26,843 nt of DNA from Acrasis kona (lineage: Eukaryota > Heterolobosea > Eutetramitea > Acrasida > Acrasidae), in the NCBI GenBank assembly GCA_026419775.2, contig JAOPGA020001891.1:1-26843 (forward strand), written 5' to 3'. A program made the position numbers and the translations under genes. Below are positions 1 through 9,601 of this stretch, piece after piece. Below the pieces are notes generated by a model that worked only from the letters and a program-made list of their open reading frames with translations, did not search any database and was not told where the DNA came from. The stretch's first letter is position 1. Every line of letters begins with the position of its first letter.

Positions 1-174
1 ATTGAAGAAGGTCTTGGAATAATTATTGGAAATCTTTATTGCCGGTCATCCGACTGGTACAGTATCGATGAACAGTTCATAAGAAGGTTAGATTTGGATG
101 ATTTACAGATTGGAATGAAGCATTGCAGCCGGTCGGACATGAACTTGTCGCTTCCACTAAGTGAATACCGCTGA
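1..174 (+). CDS. Possible 3' end of an upstream gene (partial)
   Basis: Frame 1 is open from the first base and stops with TGA at 172-174, giving 57 residues. The composition looks protein-like: mixed hydrophobic and charged residues, with a short stretch reading LDLDDLQIGMKHC. No domain is recognisable and the start lies outside the window. An open frame this long can occur by chance, so this is a weak call. The first AATAAA on this strand is about 150 bases downstream, unlike the tight gene ends elsewhere in the window, which counts somewhat against it. Confidence 0.35.
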   Translation: MEEGLGIIIGNLYCRSSDWYSIDEQFIRRLDLDDLQIGMKHCSRSDMNLSLPLSEYR

Positions 175-684
175 CCAGTCGACACCATTAGGTTACTTTT
201 TATGCATATGACAAGAGGGGACCCAAACCAGCCAGCCTCCTATTTACCCCCAACGGCGACTTACATTACAACCGAAACCTGAGTTGATGATAGTTGACCA
301 CATTTTGTAACAAATTTCACAATAAAAACTCTGTAACGCGTCTGATGATGCAGGTAGCCTGCCTGTTGAAACAGAGGTTGTTTTTATAAATTGAGTTGTT
401 ACTATACTGGCTCAGCACTTCGTGCTTCGCAAAAGAATATGAAAGAAGGTCAACAGTCGTTATGATTTATGAAACCCAACCCAACCTCCACATGCTAGTG
501 TTCGCTTCTTGATGTTCTTCTCTATTGTAATTAATAATTACAACACACCAAAAGGGTCGAAAGATGTCACTTGATTACAAAATATCTTCGGAGATGTCGA
601 CCAGTGCAAGTGGTTTAAATCCCTGTGTGATTTCCACGCGAAACTAGGACTTTGTTTAACGTGATAGTGCTCAAAAGGCTTTGT
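175..684. other. No gene recognised
   Basis: About 510 bases with no convincing reading frame on either strand. It contains an AATAAA near 321 that could end the upstream fragment, and a small perfect stem (AGCAC, loop TTC, GTGCT) near 413-425 of unknown meaning. A 27-codon ORF begins at 564 but shows no features. Confidence 0.4.
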
Positions 685-1105
685 ATGGTAAGTGCAGAAA
701 AGCAACTTGCCGACAGGAGAGATTTATGCTACGAAAATAACAGAAGTTCTAGATACATTAAGATGGAATTATCATGAGACAGTGAAGCAAAAAGAAACAA
801 TGTTAATCAATTTATTTGAACATTTTATTAAAATACCATTCTTTAATGTTGATGTTCCATTCACTTGCAGCGTACATGGACAGAGAATGCTTTGTTTTAT
901 GGTTGTCACCACCAATCGTACCACCAAAACTCGAGGTGTCAAACACATCGTGGCACACACCAAGTGTCAACCACCGTCGGTTATACCCACCAAGTGTAAA
1001 CCACCATCTGTCGTTAACACTCAGTGTAAACCACCATTAACACCAAAAATGGATGGTGGATGCCACCCACCAAAATCAGCGCCGATTAGAACTTGTTACA
1101 AGTGA
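685..1105 (+). CDS. Doubtful ORF with Cys-Pro-Pro repeats
   Basis: An open frame covers 692-1105 but begins with GTG; the nearest ATG (685) is in a different frame and closes after 30 codons. The frame encodes 137 residues: a helical-looking first half (EVLDTLRWNYHE, then LINLFEHFIKIPFF) and a repetitive tail with the pattern KCxPPSVxxT. A second frame is also open across the repeat, as expected for a 30-nt tandem repeat. The ATG at 685 is followed at once by GTAAGT, a perfect 5' splice site, so a spliced gene with an upstream exon is possible. It could equally be a decayed gene or chance. Confidence 0.25.
957..1046 (+). repeat. Three degenerate 30-nt tandem repeats
   Basis: Three copies of a unit of about 30 nt follow one another, each holding the core AGTGTAAACCACC or AGTGTCAACCACC. 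Because 30 is a multiple of three, all forward frames stay repetitive. The first two copies are full length and the third is shorter and diverged. Confidence 0.6.
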
Positions 1106-1671
1106 CTGTGTGCGTAATGGCTTTTAATGTGTTTGTTGATCTTGTGATTGTTTGTCGAAGATCGTGAGGGAAAGTGTAATGCGATTAATGATAATGTATG
1201 TTTGGTCTGATGTAAGGGTGATATACATGTTGGTATGCTCAGATTTGAAATGTTGTGCCGCATGGTGATGTCTCGTTTGTAATGTGTTGTTGTTCAAAAG
1301 TATTTGATGAGTACTTGTGCGGAGCAATGTTGGATTGATCATATGTTGGTGTGTCCGCTGCTGTCTGGTAAGAAGGACTCTGGATCGTTGAAGTGTGTCA
1401 CTGTTGTGATGCATTAATGAAATTAATTTGTTGACTTGATACTTCCATAATACTGTTGAGGATAATGAGATGTATAGTATTAGTAACAGGGAGACTTGTA
1501 TCAAACTGCTTGTTACTGTTTTATTTGATATATTATTTAGTGACCTTTAATTGACAAGTACACCTTTTTTATTATTGAATTCCTTTTTTGCGTGTGCAAG
1601 ATTTATTACAACAAGTTTTATTGGTTGGATTTTTGCTAAAATCGAAAACAATCAACAATCGATACTCTGGT
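1106..1671. other. No gene supported; TG-rich intergenic stretch
   Basis: The minus strand has an open frame from 1504 to 1124, but it begins with TTG, and its His/Gln/Thr-rich composition mirrors the TG-rich plus strand rather than a folded protein. The last 170 bases lie upstream of the transglutaminase start and presumably hold its promoter; no motif was recognised. Confidence 0.4.
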
Positions 1672-3103
1672 ATGAGAATATTTCTCTTATTTTGTTTGGC
1701 TGCATGCGTGTTATCGGAGAGGTGGAACAAGGCTAATGATCCTGTGAATTTCTCCAGCAAGTATCAATATAAGTTCGCACAACTTCCCTTAAAGATAACT
1801 CTACCAACACCATGGTCTGACACCTATTGGCCAAGTTTTAAAGGAGGCCTGTCTCAAAGATGGTGGAAATCTGTGGAGCAGAAGTTTGAGTATGAACTGT
1901 ACACTAAAGAGGAGTTATTAGCAAAGTCGTGGGAGGATTTAATGAGGTTGTCGCCAGCCGAAAAATTTGACATTTATAATGAAAGATTTGACTACCCTAC
2001 TGTGAAGAGTGAATGGAAGAGAACTTCGTAACATTCTTAATACTTGTTTGTCTCATTACTTTTATAGGCCGAGTGATGAGGGATGGTGGGGCCTATGCCA
2101 CGGTTGGGCTCCTGCTTCCGTATACTATAAAGAACCACACCCTGTCAACATCACAACCGATTACGGACTAGTTCTTCCATTTGGAAGCAGTGACATTAAG
2201 GGATTATTGAGTTATTTTGTTGCAGAATACCAACCCAAAGGAAAGGAAAACTTGTTCATAGGAAGCCGGTGCAATAGAAACGCAAGTCCGTTGAAAGAGT
2301 TTTTAGCCGACCCAGCTTGCTCTGATATAAACGCAGGTTCACTCCATGTCGTTTTGGCCAATGAACTAGGTATCAGGCAGAGAGGTTTCATATTTGATAG
2401 AGATCGCGAGAGACCAGTATGGAACCAACCTGTGTACGGGTTTGAATCTAATGTTTATAGAGTCACACCAATCAATACCACCTACGGAGCCGTCAAAAGC
2501 TACGATATCAGTTCGTATGTCTTCTATGGTTTGGAGATTGAAGCACAATACGAAGCTGGAAAGCCTGCCTATTCGACATCCACGTTCAACTACACTGTAG
2601 AGGTTGACAATAAGGACGATGTTGTTGGCGGGAGCCACTATTATTTCTATAGACCTGATTTTATGTGGAATTTAATACCACAAGATTTTAGTGGATATTT
2701 TACTAGTTTACAAAGGCTGTATGAAATCAGCATTGGTCAGAATGCTTCCACGCCTTCCAACTCTCTTGGTCCATTTGCTGGCATCAATGTTATTCCCATG
2801 ACTAGTAATAGAGGTAGTTTTGGAGCGAAAGTAACAGAAAACGATGAAAGAAAGACTATGGTCTGGAGTATCAAACCTGAAAGAGCTAACAGGATTGGAT
2901 TCAAATTCCAAAGCATATCTAGTAGAAGATTTATAGATAAAGTGCGCATTTATGAAGGTGAGAACGGTCCGCTTGTGGCTGTTGTGCATGGTATTAAAAT
3001 TCCTATGGATTACATTATGGTTCAGTCAAGCTCTGCTCATGTGGTCTTCAATTCGGAGGGTGAATTTGAATCCGGATTTGAGGTTGAGTATTTTGTTGAA
3101 TAA
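1672..3103 (+). CDS. Secreted transglutaminase-elicitor family protein with a Pep-13 motif
   Basis: Two exons, 1672-2027 and 2068-3103, give 463 residues. The ATG at 1672 starts a clear signal peptide (MRIFLLFCLAACVLS), so it is preferred over an in-frame ATG at 1588. The body matches what I know of the Phytophthora GP42/M81 transglutaminase elicitors: a WWGLCHGWAPAS block with candidate catalytic Cys129, a spaced block ending SDIKGLLSYF, a GSLHVVLAN block with candidate His212, and FIFDRD with candidate Asp229. Directly after comes VWNQPVYGF at residues 236-244, close to the Pep-13 core VWNQPVRGF; the Trp and Pro known to be needed for recognition by plants are kept. Family members are calcium-dependent, secreted, protein-crosslinking enzymes. 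The C-terminal 130 residues form an unassigned beta-rich part. The catalytic triad assignment is inference from order and context. Confidence 0.9.
2028..2067 (+). other. Intron, transglutaminase gene (40 nt)
   Basis: GTAACA at the 5' end and TTTTATAG at the 3' end. Removing it joins ACT-TC to G-CCG and keeps the frame through the catalytic Cys block. Without splicing, a TAA follows at once. Confidence 0.9.
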
Positions 3104-3104
3104 A
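3099..3104 (+). terminator. AATAAA polyadenylation signal overlapping the stop codon
   Basis: The last sense codon GAA, the stop TAA and the next A spell AATAAA, so signal and stop share bases. Confidence 0.6.
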
Positions 3105-3123
3105 ATGCTCACTTTAACTAACG

Positions 3124-3720
3124 TTAGTTTGGATCTGTTGTCACTTTCCAGTAGCCTCTCCTCCTTCCTGCAACATTTTTCATTCGTACCAATCCAGAAT
3201 CTACATTTTGAATGTCTGACCATGTATGTTTTGATGGTTTACTCGTTGATATATTTTGCCATTCGATCGACCCCTCGTCATCAACTGACAAACCGTTTTT
3301 TGTTTTTCTCACACTTCTGTGAACGGCTCAATTCGTGAAGTCCTCCCAAGCAGTCACGCCAGGTCAAGTTGTAGCATAGGTACTACCCAACATCAAACTG
3401 TATAACGATTTAGTGTACAAACCAAACAAGCGGGAAAGGATAAAATAACAAATTGGGACAGAATTTCTGTTGCACAGTTATTTGCAATTTATTGAGGCTG
3501 CTGCGAAGGCTTCTCAAATATCCGATCAATACAATAGAAGCAAGGGTTTATCGTAATACAATTCTTGACATTTTTATACCAAATGAGTACTTCGATGGAG
3601 TTCACTCAGTTCAACATTCTCACAAGGAGTGCAGTTGCAGATAGATGCTCATCAATCCTAGAACCATGTTCAATTTAGGAGATAAACATCGTGTATAAAA
3701 TGGAAAAGTAAAGAAATTTG
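3124..3720 (-). pseudogene. Decayed gene of unknown family, locus A
   Basis: Coding-like minus-strand frames fill this stretch but are broken several times (about four or five breaks seen). The 3' part, from a 62-residue open frame, is the most convincing (residues such as NGLSVDDEGSIEWQNIST). It ends 20 bases from the tail-to-tail transglutaminase gene. No domain was recognised. One break lies in a run of A residues, so a sequencing error could account for part of it. The plus-strand ORFs here read as shadows. Confidence 0.4.
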
Positions 3721-3781
3721 ATAAACACAGAAGTGTCGTGTAATATAAATTAAAAACAGCAATAAACGTTAATGTCGTTAA

Positions 3782-4563
3782 TTAATTTAGTACAATTTGC
3801 GGTGCATGAATGTAACAATACAGAATTCGAATACGTATCTTTTGTACTACTGGTGGGGATAATCGTAATAAAACTTGCTCTTCATCTTTCTTCAAGATAC
3901 ATAGCACATAAAAATAAGCATATATGCCACGCTCTAGAATTCCTTGTGGTGTGGTGTCCTCGTATACAATTAAAGTTAACCCTTGCCACATCACAATGCC
4001 TCATAGCGACTATTGTATTTATTTGTTCAAACTCAGTGTCGCCGCCTTCAAGGTCCTCTGACCCAAATACAAATATATATGCTGGATCTGCTGAACTATC
4101 ATTCTCTTGGTAAATGTGGGTGCTGTTCTATTTTACATAGAGTTTTGAAGGCTGAGTCTCCTATGTTCTTGTTTAGACTTTTAGAGCAGTAATCAATTAG
4201 TCGATTGTACTCACCGCCACTTTGGCACACCAAACAGTCCTCATTTGATATGTTAATTTCCTCACCGTTGGCTTTGCTCATTTGGTATTTTGAACGGTAG
4301 GATGAGTAGTGCAACTCACATAAACTACACGTGCATCATTTCTTGTTGTATTTAAGAGTGATTTAAAATCTGCAATTTGTACCTCGACATGTTCAAAATT
4401 TTTGTTGAAAGTTTGGCAAAAGTGCAGCATCTTCAACAAAGCTTACAAAATATTATTGAATCACAACGTCCACAACATTCCAGGGCAATATCGTGAACCA
4501 ATGATATGTTGCATTATAAATGCACCAATTTTTATACGGCAATGGCTTAAAAATCAAATTCAT
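3782..4563 (-). pseudogene. Decayed gene of unknown family, locus B
   Basis: Protein-like sequence runs from an ATG at 4563 toward 3782 but moves between frames, with about five breaks. The middle part is Cys-containing and hydrophilic (EEINISNEDCLVCQSGG lies in an open frame of 71 residues), and an acidic stretch follows (FGSEDLEGGDTEFEQ). No family was recognised. The plus-strand ORF at 3772-4113 is a shadow: its composition is explained by the opposite strand. A multi-intron gene was considered, but no consistent set of splice sites of the usual 38-47 nt restores the frame. Confidence 0.4.
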
Positions 4564-4819
4564 GCTAACGACGACGAACGACCACAAACTAAGATGAATG
4601 ACGAACGACGATGAATGGACAATTTAAACCAAAGTATATAAATATCAAAGCCACTACATACACTTTCTTGTTATTGTGCATCATGTACAGTCGAGCCGTA
4701 CAAGATTACCTTTTGGAAAAAAGATATCTAAAGAGTAGGGAAATGGACAGCATTTATTGAGAAAATGTAAATACTTGAACCAAGTTGCAATAAACAACAG
4801 TGATAATCATTGACTACAT

Positions 4820-5510
4820 TTAATGTTTATTTGTTAGTGTATTTTTTTTAATTCTTTGTGCTTTTCTAACTTGTTTGTTCGCCACCTTCCCATCATATAT
4901 TGGAACGGACATCCCTGTTATTAAATCCTCACAAGTTAATGGTATTGACATCCATTTGAACGCACTTTTGTATCGACNTCCACTGTTTTGATATAGGTAC
5001 ACAAATTGTACTGGGAATTTAACCTTTACCATCCAATTGTTCTTGATACAGGTGCGATAGTTAAGGTTGTTCCCAAATAGTGCTTTAAACTGTTCTTCGT
5101 CAACTTGGCAGTGTAAATGTCGTCGTACATAACCCTGCTGATAGGGAGTTCTGAAGCAGTGCTAGCTGGCTATAACAATATCTTTATGGTGTTTGTTTAT
5201 CATCTCGTTCAAGTATCTAACTGCGTCATCACTTTCTTCTTGTTTGTCAAACTCAACGGGCATGGAAAATTTGTGAGAAGATGTAAAGTTTTGTTTATCT
5301 GGAGGCGAGATAACAGATATATTACGATGACTAGTGGCAGCGAGCAATTGTTTTGTAAGATGTGCGCGTCTGAAATTATTGTTTCCCGTCACGAGTATGT
5401 CTGGTATATTGTGTCGTTCATCATGCGAGTTTATTTTCATTCGGGGTTATAAGGTTTAAAAATCATTTCAGCTATTCTAGGACAATCTTCCATCTATAGA
5501 AAACTGATCA
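4820..5510 (-). pseudogene. Decayed gene of unknown family, locus C
   Basis: A minus-strand frame is open from 5440 to 4820 except for one in-frame stop, and a short coding-like piece in another frame lies just upstream from an ATG near 5490. The protein is hydrophilic with an even composition (for example HDERHNIPDILVTGNNN and YQQGYVRRHLHCQVDEEQF). About two breaks were seen, so it is younger or less damaged than its neighbours. An ambiguous base (N at 4978) lies inside it. No family was recognised. The 5117-5452 plus ORF is a shadow. Confidence 0.45.
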
Positions 5511-5605
5511 TGCTTTTAAAGTTATAAATGTCCCATGGACCAATTCAAATTATACCGTACACTGTTTTCATTTCGAAATTGCATCGCCAACAAAAAATAC
5601 AAAAC

Positions 5606-8600
5606 ATGATTGCACTATTGACCCTGGTCATGTGTTGCAGCTATCGTGACATAAGGTTCATTTCTACATGGTTATGCCTCCTACCTTGCGTCATGTGCAC
5701 CGCCTATAATTATAGGCTTATAGTTGGTTACTCTGGATCGAATAATTTCATTGCTGAGAACAGCGACGCTAAACTTGCTCAGTTTGGTACCTTCTATGGT
5801 TTTGGAACTGATATTATCAATAACCTTGCGTACATAAACCTTGGTAACCGTATCATGGCTGTGAACAGAACCAGTAATAGAATTACCACTGTGGGGGTTA
5901 GTACATCAGTATCATTGAGAACTCCATCAAATCCTGTGGCTGATCCCAACAAAAATCTACTTTACATTAGTGAAACGAACTGCATATCGGCCATTAATAC
6001 GTCATCTAGAGCCAAGACTAGGATTGCTGGGGATTGCAATCGCAATGGATTTAGCGGAGATGGAGGTTTAGCCATCAATTGTTTATTGAATGATGTGGCT
6101 GACATGGCCGTTGACTCTACCAACAATTTATTATACGTTGCCGATAGATTCAATAATCGAATCAGAGTAATTAACCGCACGTCAGGCATCATCTCCACAT
6201 TTGCTGGCGACGGTTCTTCTACGGCCGTAAGCGCCGGCAGCAGCGGCCTCGCGCTAAATTCATCTATCAACTCGCCCAGCGGTATATTGATTGATAGTAA
6301 CTACATGTATGTTGCTCTACCATTGGGAATCAAAGTGATTGATATGACCACTTATAACACAACCACGTTAGCCACTGGATTTTCCCCCGACATCTTGTCT
6401 CTCTCTTATGATCCTATCAATCATTGGCTATACTTTTGTGACACTAGTTCAGTGTATCGTGTCAACACTGTTGATGGAACGCAGACGCAAATTATAACCA
6501 ATACTAATAACTACGCATATTCACCCGATGGAGCTCCTATTTCATCCATGGTGCTCAGAAATATTAAAGCAGTCGCGGCCGATTATACCAATAACTTGGT
6601 AATTATTGCAGAGGGCAACACCAATACGATTAGATTTTTAAATTACACCAGTGGTCTCATGGGCACCGTAGCTGGTGTTGGATACTGGGGCTATGTCGGT
6701 GAAAACTCACCTGCCCTCAACAGTGTGGTGTTTAGTTCATCCTCATTGGCCATTGACCCATTTGATAGTAATGTCATGTACTATAATGATATCAGTAATC
6801 GTATCAAAAAGCTTAATATGACCACTGGTAATGTCACCACTTATAGTGGTAGGGGTCAACCTTATTATGCGGGAGATGGTGGCGTTGCTTCTAATGCCAA
6901 TCTGGCTTACCCTACAAAAATAATCATTGACCCTAGTCGCAAAGTAATGTACATTGCAGATTCTGGAAATCGTGCTCTTAGGATGATTGATATGAGCACC
7001 AACATTATTAGCACTATTGCCAGCCCTATTTCTGGTTCTTTGTCAAATGCTGCTCTAGACATTACCAATAATCTCTTGTATGTGGGTGATTATAATGATA
7101 TATATATGGTCAATCTTACCAATGGTGCAACCAAAACATTTACGTCTAGTGATTATAACATAGTACCAACCGTTGGCGTTACGTATTCCACTCTCCCACC
7201 TAATACTATGCTTTCCATTGATGTGGATACTATTGGTAATCTTTATATATCAGAATTTTCGACAGTAAGAGTCATCAACAAACAAACTCGTGATTTGACC
7301 TTAGTTGCAGGAACAGATTCGACCTCAATTGGTCCTTTTGATGTATTAGCAAATTCAACTTCAGTGGGAGCATATAATAGAATATATATGGACAAAGTAA
7401 ACAATATCTTGTATTTGGGGGGCCGATCATATATTGATTTGAATACTGGTATTTTGAGAGCAATGACGCCTGGTTCATTTTTTAACGGCATGATAAACAA
7501 TTATGAGAAAAATCAGATTTATGGTGTCACAGCAGATACTGGAATCTATCAATTATCACTGGTACCCACCCCAACTCCTACCCCAACACCCACTCCAACG
7601 CGTACTCCGACACCTACACCTACGCCCACTCCAACGCGTACTCCGACACCTACACCTACGCCAACACCTACGCCAACACCTACACCCACCCCAACACCTA
7701 CGACAACACCGACCCCAACTCCTACACCAACTCCTATACCAATACCCACCTCAACTCCTACACCAACACCTACGCCCACCCCAACTCCAACACCAACATC
7801 TACACCTAGTCCATCACCTACATACACCCTTAATATAACTCCTACTCCCACTCCGACACAGACACAATCTTATACTTCAACATCTACGCCAACACCCACT
7901 CCAACTACCACTAATACTACAACACCAAATACTACGTTGACAATACCTTCTACTCTAAACTCCACTACACAAGTTCCAACTCCTACGATTTATCCACTCT
8001 CCACTGACTACACCTTGGATTTTCAATATGGATTCTCATTATCAGCCTTCTCTGGCAATTTAAATGATGTGTTCGCGTCCTCACAGCCCAACATATCCTA
8101 CTCAGGTTCAGCCGTAGGGCTCTCATCTACTTTTAACAACACTATATATATTAGGAGAGCCATCGTTAGCACCGAGAAAAGGGTTGCAAAACAAAAGAGT
8201 GCGGTAATGTCCTTCTCCATTCCATCTTATAGTGGATATGGTAATGTTGAATTTTGGATATCCTCTTCATCTTCCTTTTTACTCTTCTCATCACTCAATT
8301 ACGAATTGGAAACTAATAGCAAGTACTTTGAAGTCAATCTACGTGTTAACACATACTCCGTCTCCAATAGAACATTATGTGCGTTCACGAATGCAAAGTA
8401 TAATTCGAAATTAGATATTTATGAAAACATCATGTATGCACGATTGTATGATGATAGTGGAAATTTACTCTGCAGCGTTTCTGTTGCTATTAGTAATGGT
8501 GACTATAATTCATTTATAATCAGATCGTTCAACTTGGTGGTGTCGCTAAGCAACTTTAAATACAATTCCGGCTCTTTTAGGTCGTTAACACAATCGACAC

Positions 8601-8824
8601 CAAGTAGCGTTGCTGCGACAGTGTATTCTATTGGTTTTAAAGAGCAGTCTCAATCTAATAATACTGTTAATCAATCAAACAACATCTCAAACGTATCGCC
8701 AGTTATCATTGGGATTGTAGTTGCATTACCTCTCGCTCTGGTACTTGTGATTTTGCTTATAATTGTGTGTATTATAGTGCTATACTGTGTTCGTAGGAGA
8801 AGAAAAGTGGAGATAAGATTGTAA
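5606..8824 (+). CDS. NHL-repeat type I membrane protein with a Thr-Pro stalk
   Basis: A single exon gives 1072 residues from ATG 5606; the frame also allows a start at 5528, which would bury the signal sequence, or at 5630. A hydrophobic signal region ends near CVMCTA. Residues 40 to about 650 hold NHL-type beta-propeller repeats, seen as recurring GDGG..A....L, P..I.ID....YIAD..N..IR.I, and N.I.T.AG phrases. A stalk of alternating Thr and Pro (about residues 653-800) follows, then a beta-rich Ser-rich ectodomain (about 810-1010), one transmembrane segment (about 1033-1062) and a short basic tail ([10 protein letters not shown]). The many Asn-x-Ser/Thr sites fit a glycosylated cell-surface protein. 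NHL propellers usually bind proteins or ligands; the ligand here is unknown. It is intact although it lies between two tracts of decayed genes. Confidence 0.88.
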   Translation: MIALLTLVMCCSYRDIRFISTWLCLLPCVMCTAYNYRLIVGYSGSNNFIAENSDAKLAQFGTFYGFGTDIINNLAYINLGNRIMAVNRTSNRITTVGVSTSVSLRTPSNPVADPNKNLLYISETNCISAINTSSRAKTRIAGDCNRNGFSGDGGLAINCLLNDVADMAVDSTNNLLYVADRFNNRIRVINRTSGIISTFAGDGSSTAVSAGSSGLALNSSINSPSGILIDSNYMYVALPLGIKVIDMTTYNTTTLATGFSPDILSLSYDPINHWLYFCDTSSVYRVNTVDGTQTQIITNTNNYAYSPDGAPISSMVLRNIKAVAADYTNNLVIIAEGNTNTIRFLNYTSGLMGTVAGVGYWGYVGENSPALNSVVFSSSSLAIDPFDSNVMYYNDISNRIKKLNMTTGNVTTYSGRGQPYYAGDGGVASNANLAYPTKIIIDPSRKVMYIADSGNRALRMIDMSTNIISTIASPISGSLSNAALDITNNLLYVGDYNDIYMVNLTNGATKTFTSSDYNIVPTVGVTYSTLPPNTMLSIDVDTIGNLYISEFSTVRVINKQTRDLTLVAGTDSTSIGPFDVLANSTSVGAYNRIYMDKVNNILYLGGRSYIDLNTGILRAMTPGSFFNGMINNYEKNQIYGVTADTGIYQLSLVPTPTPTPTPTPTRTPTPTPTPTPTRTPTPTPTPTPTPTPTPTPTPTTTPTPTPTPTPIPIPTSTPTPTPTPTPTPTPTSTPSPSPTYTLNITPTPTPTQTQSYTSTSTPTPTPTTTNTTTPNTTLTIPSTLNSTTQVPTPTIYPLSTDYTLDFQYGFSLSAFSGNLNDVFASSQPNISYSGSAVGLSSTFNNTIYIRRAIVSTEKRVAKQKSAVMSFSIPSYSGYGNVEFWISSSSSFLLFSSLNYELETNSKYFEVNLRVNTYSVSNRTLCAFTNAKYNSKLDIYENIMYARLYDDSGNLLCSVSVAISNGDYNSFIIRSFNLVVSLSNFKYNSGSFRSLTQSTPSSVAATVYSIGFKEQSQSNNTVNQSNNISNVSPVIIGIVVALPLALVLVILLIIVCIIVLYCVRRRRKVEIRL
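7563..7815 (+). repeat. Hexanucleotide minisatellite encoding (Thr-Pro)n
   Basis: Repeated ACNCCN hexamers encode the stalk. Within it a 36-nt unit starting CCCACTCCAACGCGT occurs twice in perfect tandem (7589-7624 and 7625-7660), a sign of recent slippage or unequal crossing over. The opposite strand is open as a Gly-Val repeat, an artefact of the same repeat. Confidence 0.9.
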
Positions 8825-8825
8825 T

Positions 8826-8831
8826 AATAAA
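8826..8831 (+). terminator. AATAAA just after the NHL-gene stop
   Basis: The stop TAA (8822-8824) is followed one base later by AATAAA. Confidence 0.5.
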
Positions 8832-8933
8832 TACTATTGTTCATTATTCGGATAATATTGACTTTGGTCGTGTGCATCGCCTGTAGGGAGAGCGCGTTAT
8901 CGTTTAGTTGGTGACGCTATGATGAGACAGCAC

Positions 8934-9480
8934 TTAACAGATAACAGAGTTTTGCTTTTTTTTATAAAAGGAATCTTCGAGATCATCATCATCTACTCCA
9001 CTGTAATCAATACAGAATACGGGACAATCCCCTTTGAAGCGGGTGAGAGTGACTTTCATAGAGATGTATTCAGAGATGGGCATGGAGTTGTAAATGTCCA
9101 AATTTCTCGGAATCTTTTAAGATCCCTTTTAACGCATCCAAATTCACTATCAGCTTTGATAAACTTATTGATAGGTTAAGCGCATATGGATATTCTACAG
9201 CGAAGTCAAAGAGATTTCGCTTATTGTTTAATGTCCCATTGGATATGCACGCGATCTTTAATAGAAGTTTGCTACAACTCAACTTCTTGAAGTCATCATG
9301 AGAGAGATCCAAAGTTTCTTAGACTTTTGGATTGATTGTAATGTGGTCCAATCGATAATAAAAATAATTTTGTAAAGATAAGGAATATGACAACAAATCA
9401 AGCATCAAACCATTCCTTTCGGCAATCAACGCCTCTTTCACTCATGAAGAAAAAATACAAGTTTCATCGTGCTTGGTGCA
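8934..9480 (-). pseudogene. Decayed gene, possibly Rad9-like checkpoint clamp
   Basis: Minus-strand coding-like sequence with about four breaks. One open frame (9312-9070) carries a SHDDFKKLS phrase and LDALKGILKDSEKF. A second frame nearer the 3' end carries VTLTRFKGDCPVFCIDYSG followed by an acid-rich tail. In Rad9, the 9-1-1 clamp subunit, a 'xxDFxxL' strand is followed by a 'FxLKEhrxhL..AE' helix and then 'hxhxFxxxGxPhhhxh' before a flexible acidic tail, so order and spacing partly fit; an extra stretch of about 30 residues does not. The resemblance is from memory and weak; another sliding-clamp-like or unrelated protein is possible. The 8919-9179 plus ORF is a shadow. Confidence 0.3.
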
Positions 9481-9601
9481 TTTCGTTCGATAACGCGCGT
9501 TCATTGATAATTTAGTTGGATAAACGGTTGCAAACGCATACAAGCAGAACAGGGCAGTTTTTTATTGTACATTAAACACCACTATTGTCATAATTAATTT
9601 T

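Noticed and set aside
413-425. Small perfect hairpin AGCAC-TTC-GTGCT
   Set aside because: It is short, isolated, and has no U-tract or neighbouring gene that it would regulate.
1124-1504. Minus-strand ORF of 126 residues with a hydrophobic start
   Set aside because: It begins with TTG, the first ATG is 30 codons in, and the composition follows base bias.
7549-7851. Minus-strand ORF of 100 residues made of Gly-Val repeats
   Set aside because: It is the mirror of the Thr-Pro hexamer repeat on the plus strand.
8892-9498. 11-bp inverted repeat GCGCGTTATCG / CGATAACGCGC flanking the Rad9-like remnant
   Set aside because: Dozens of 11-bp inverted pairs are expected by chance in a window this size; there is no target-site duplication and the match does not extend.
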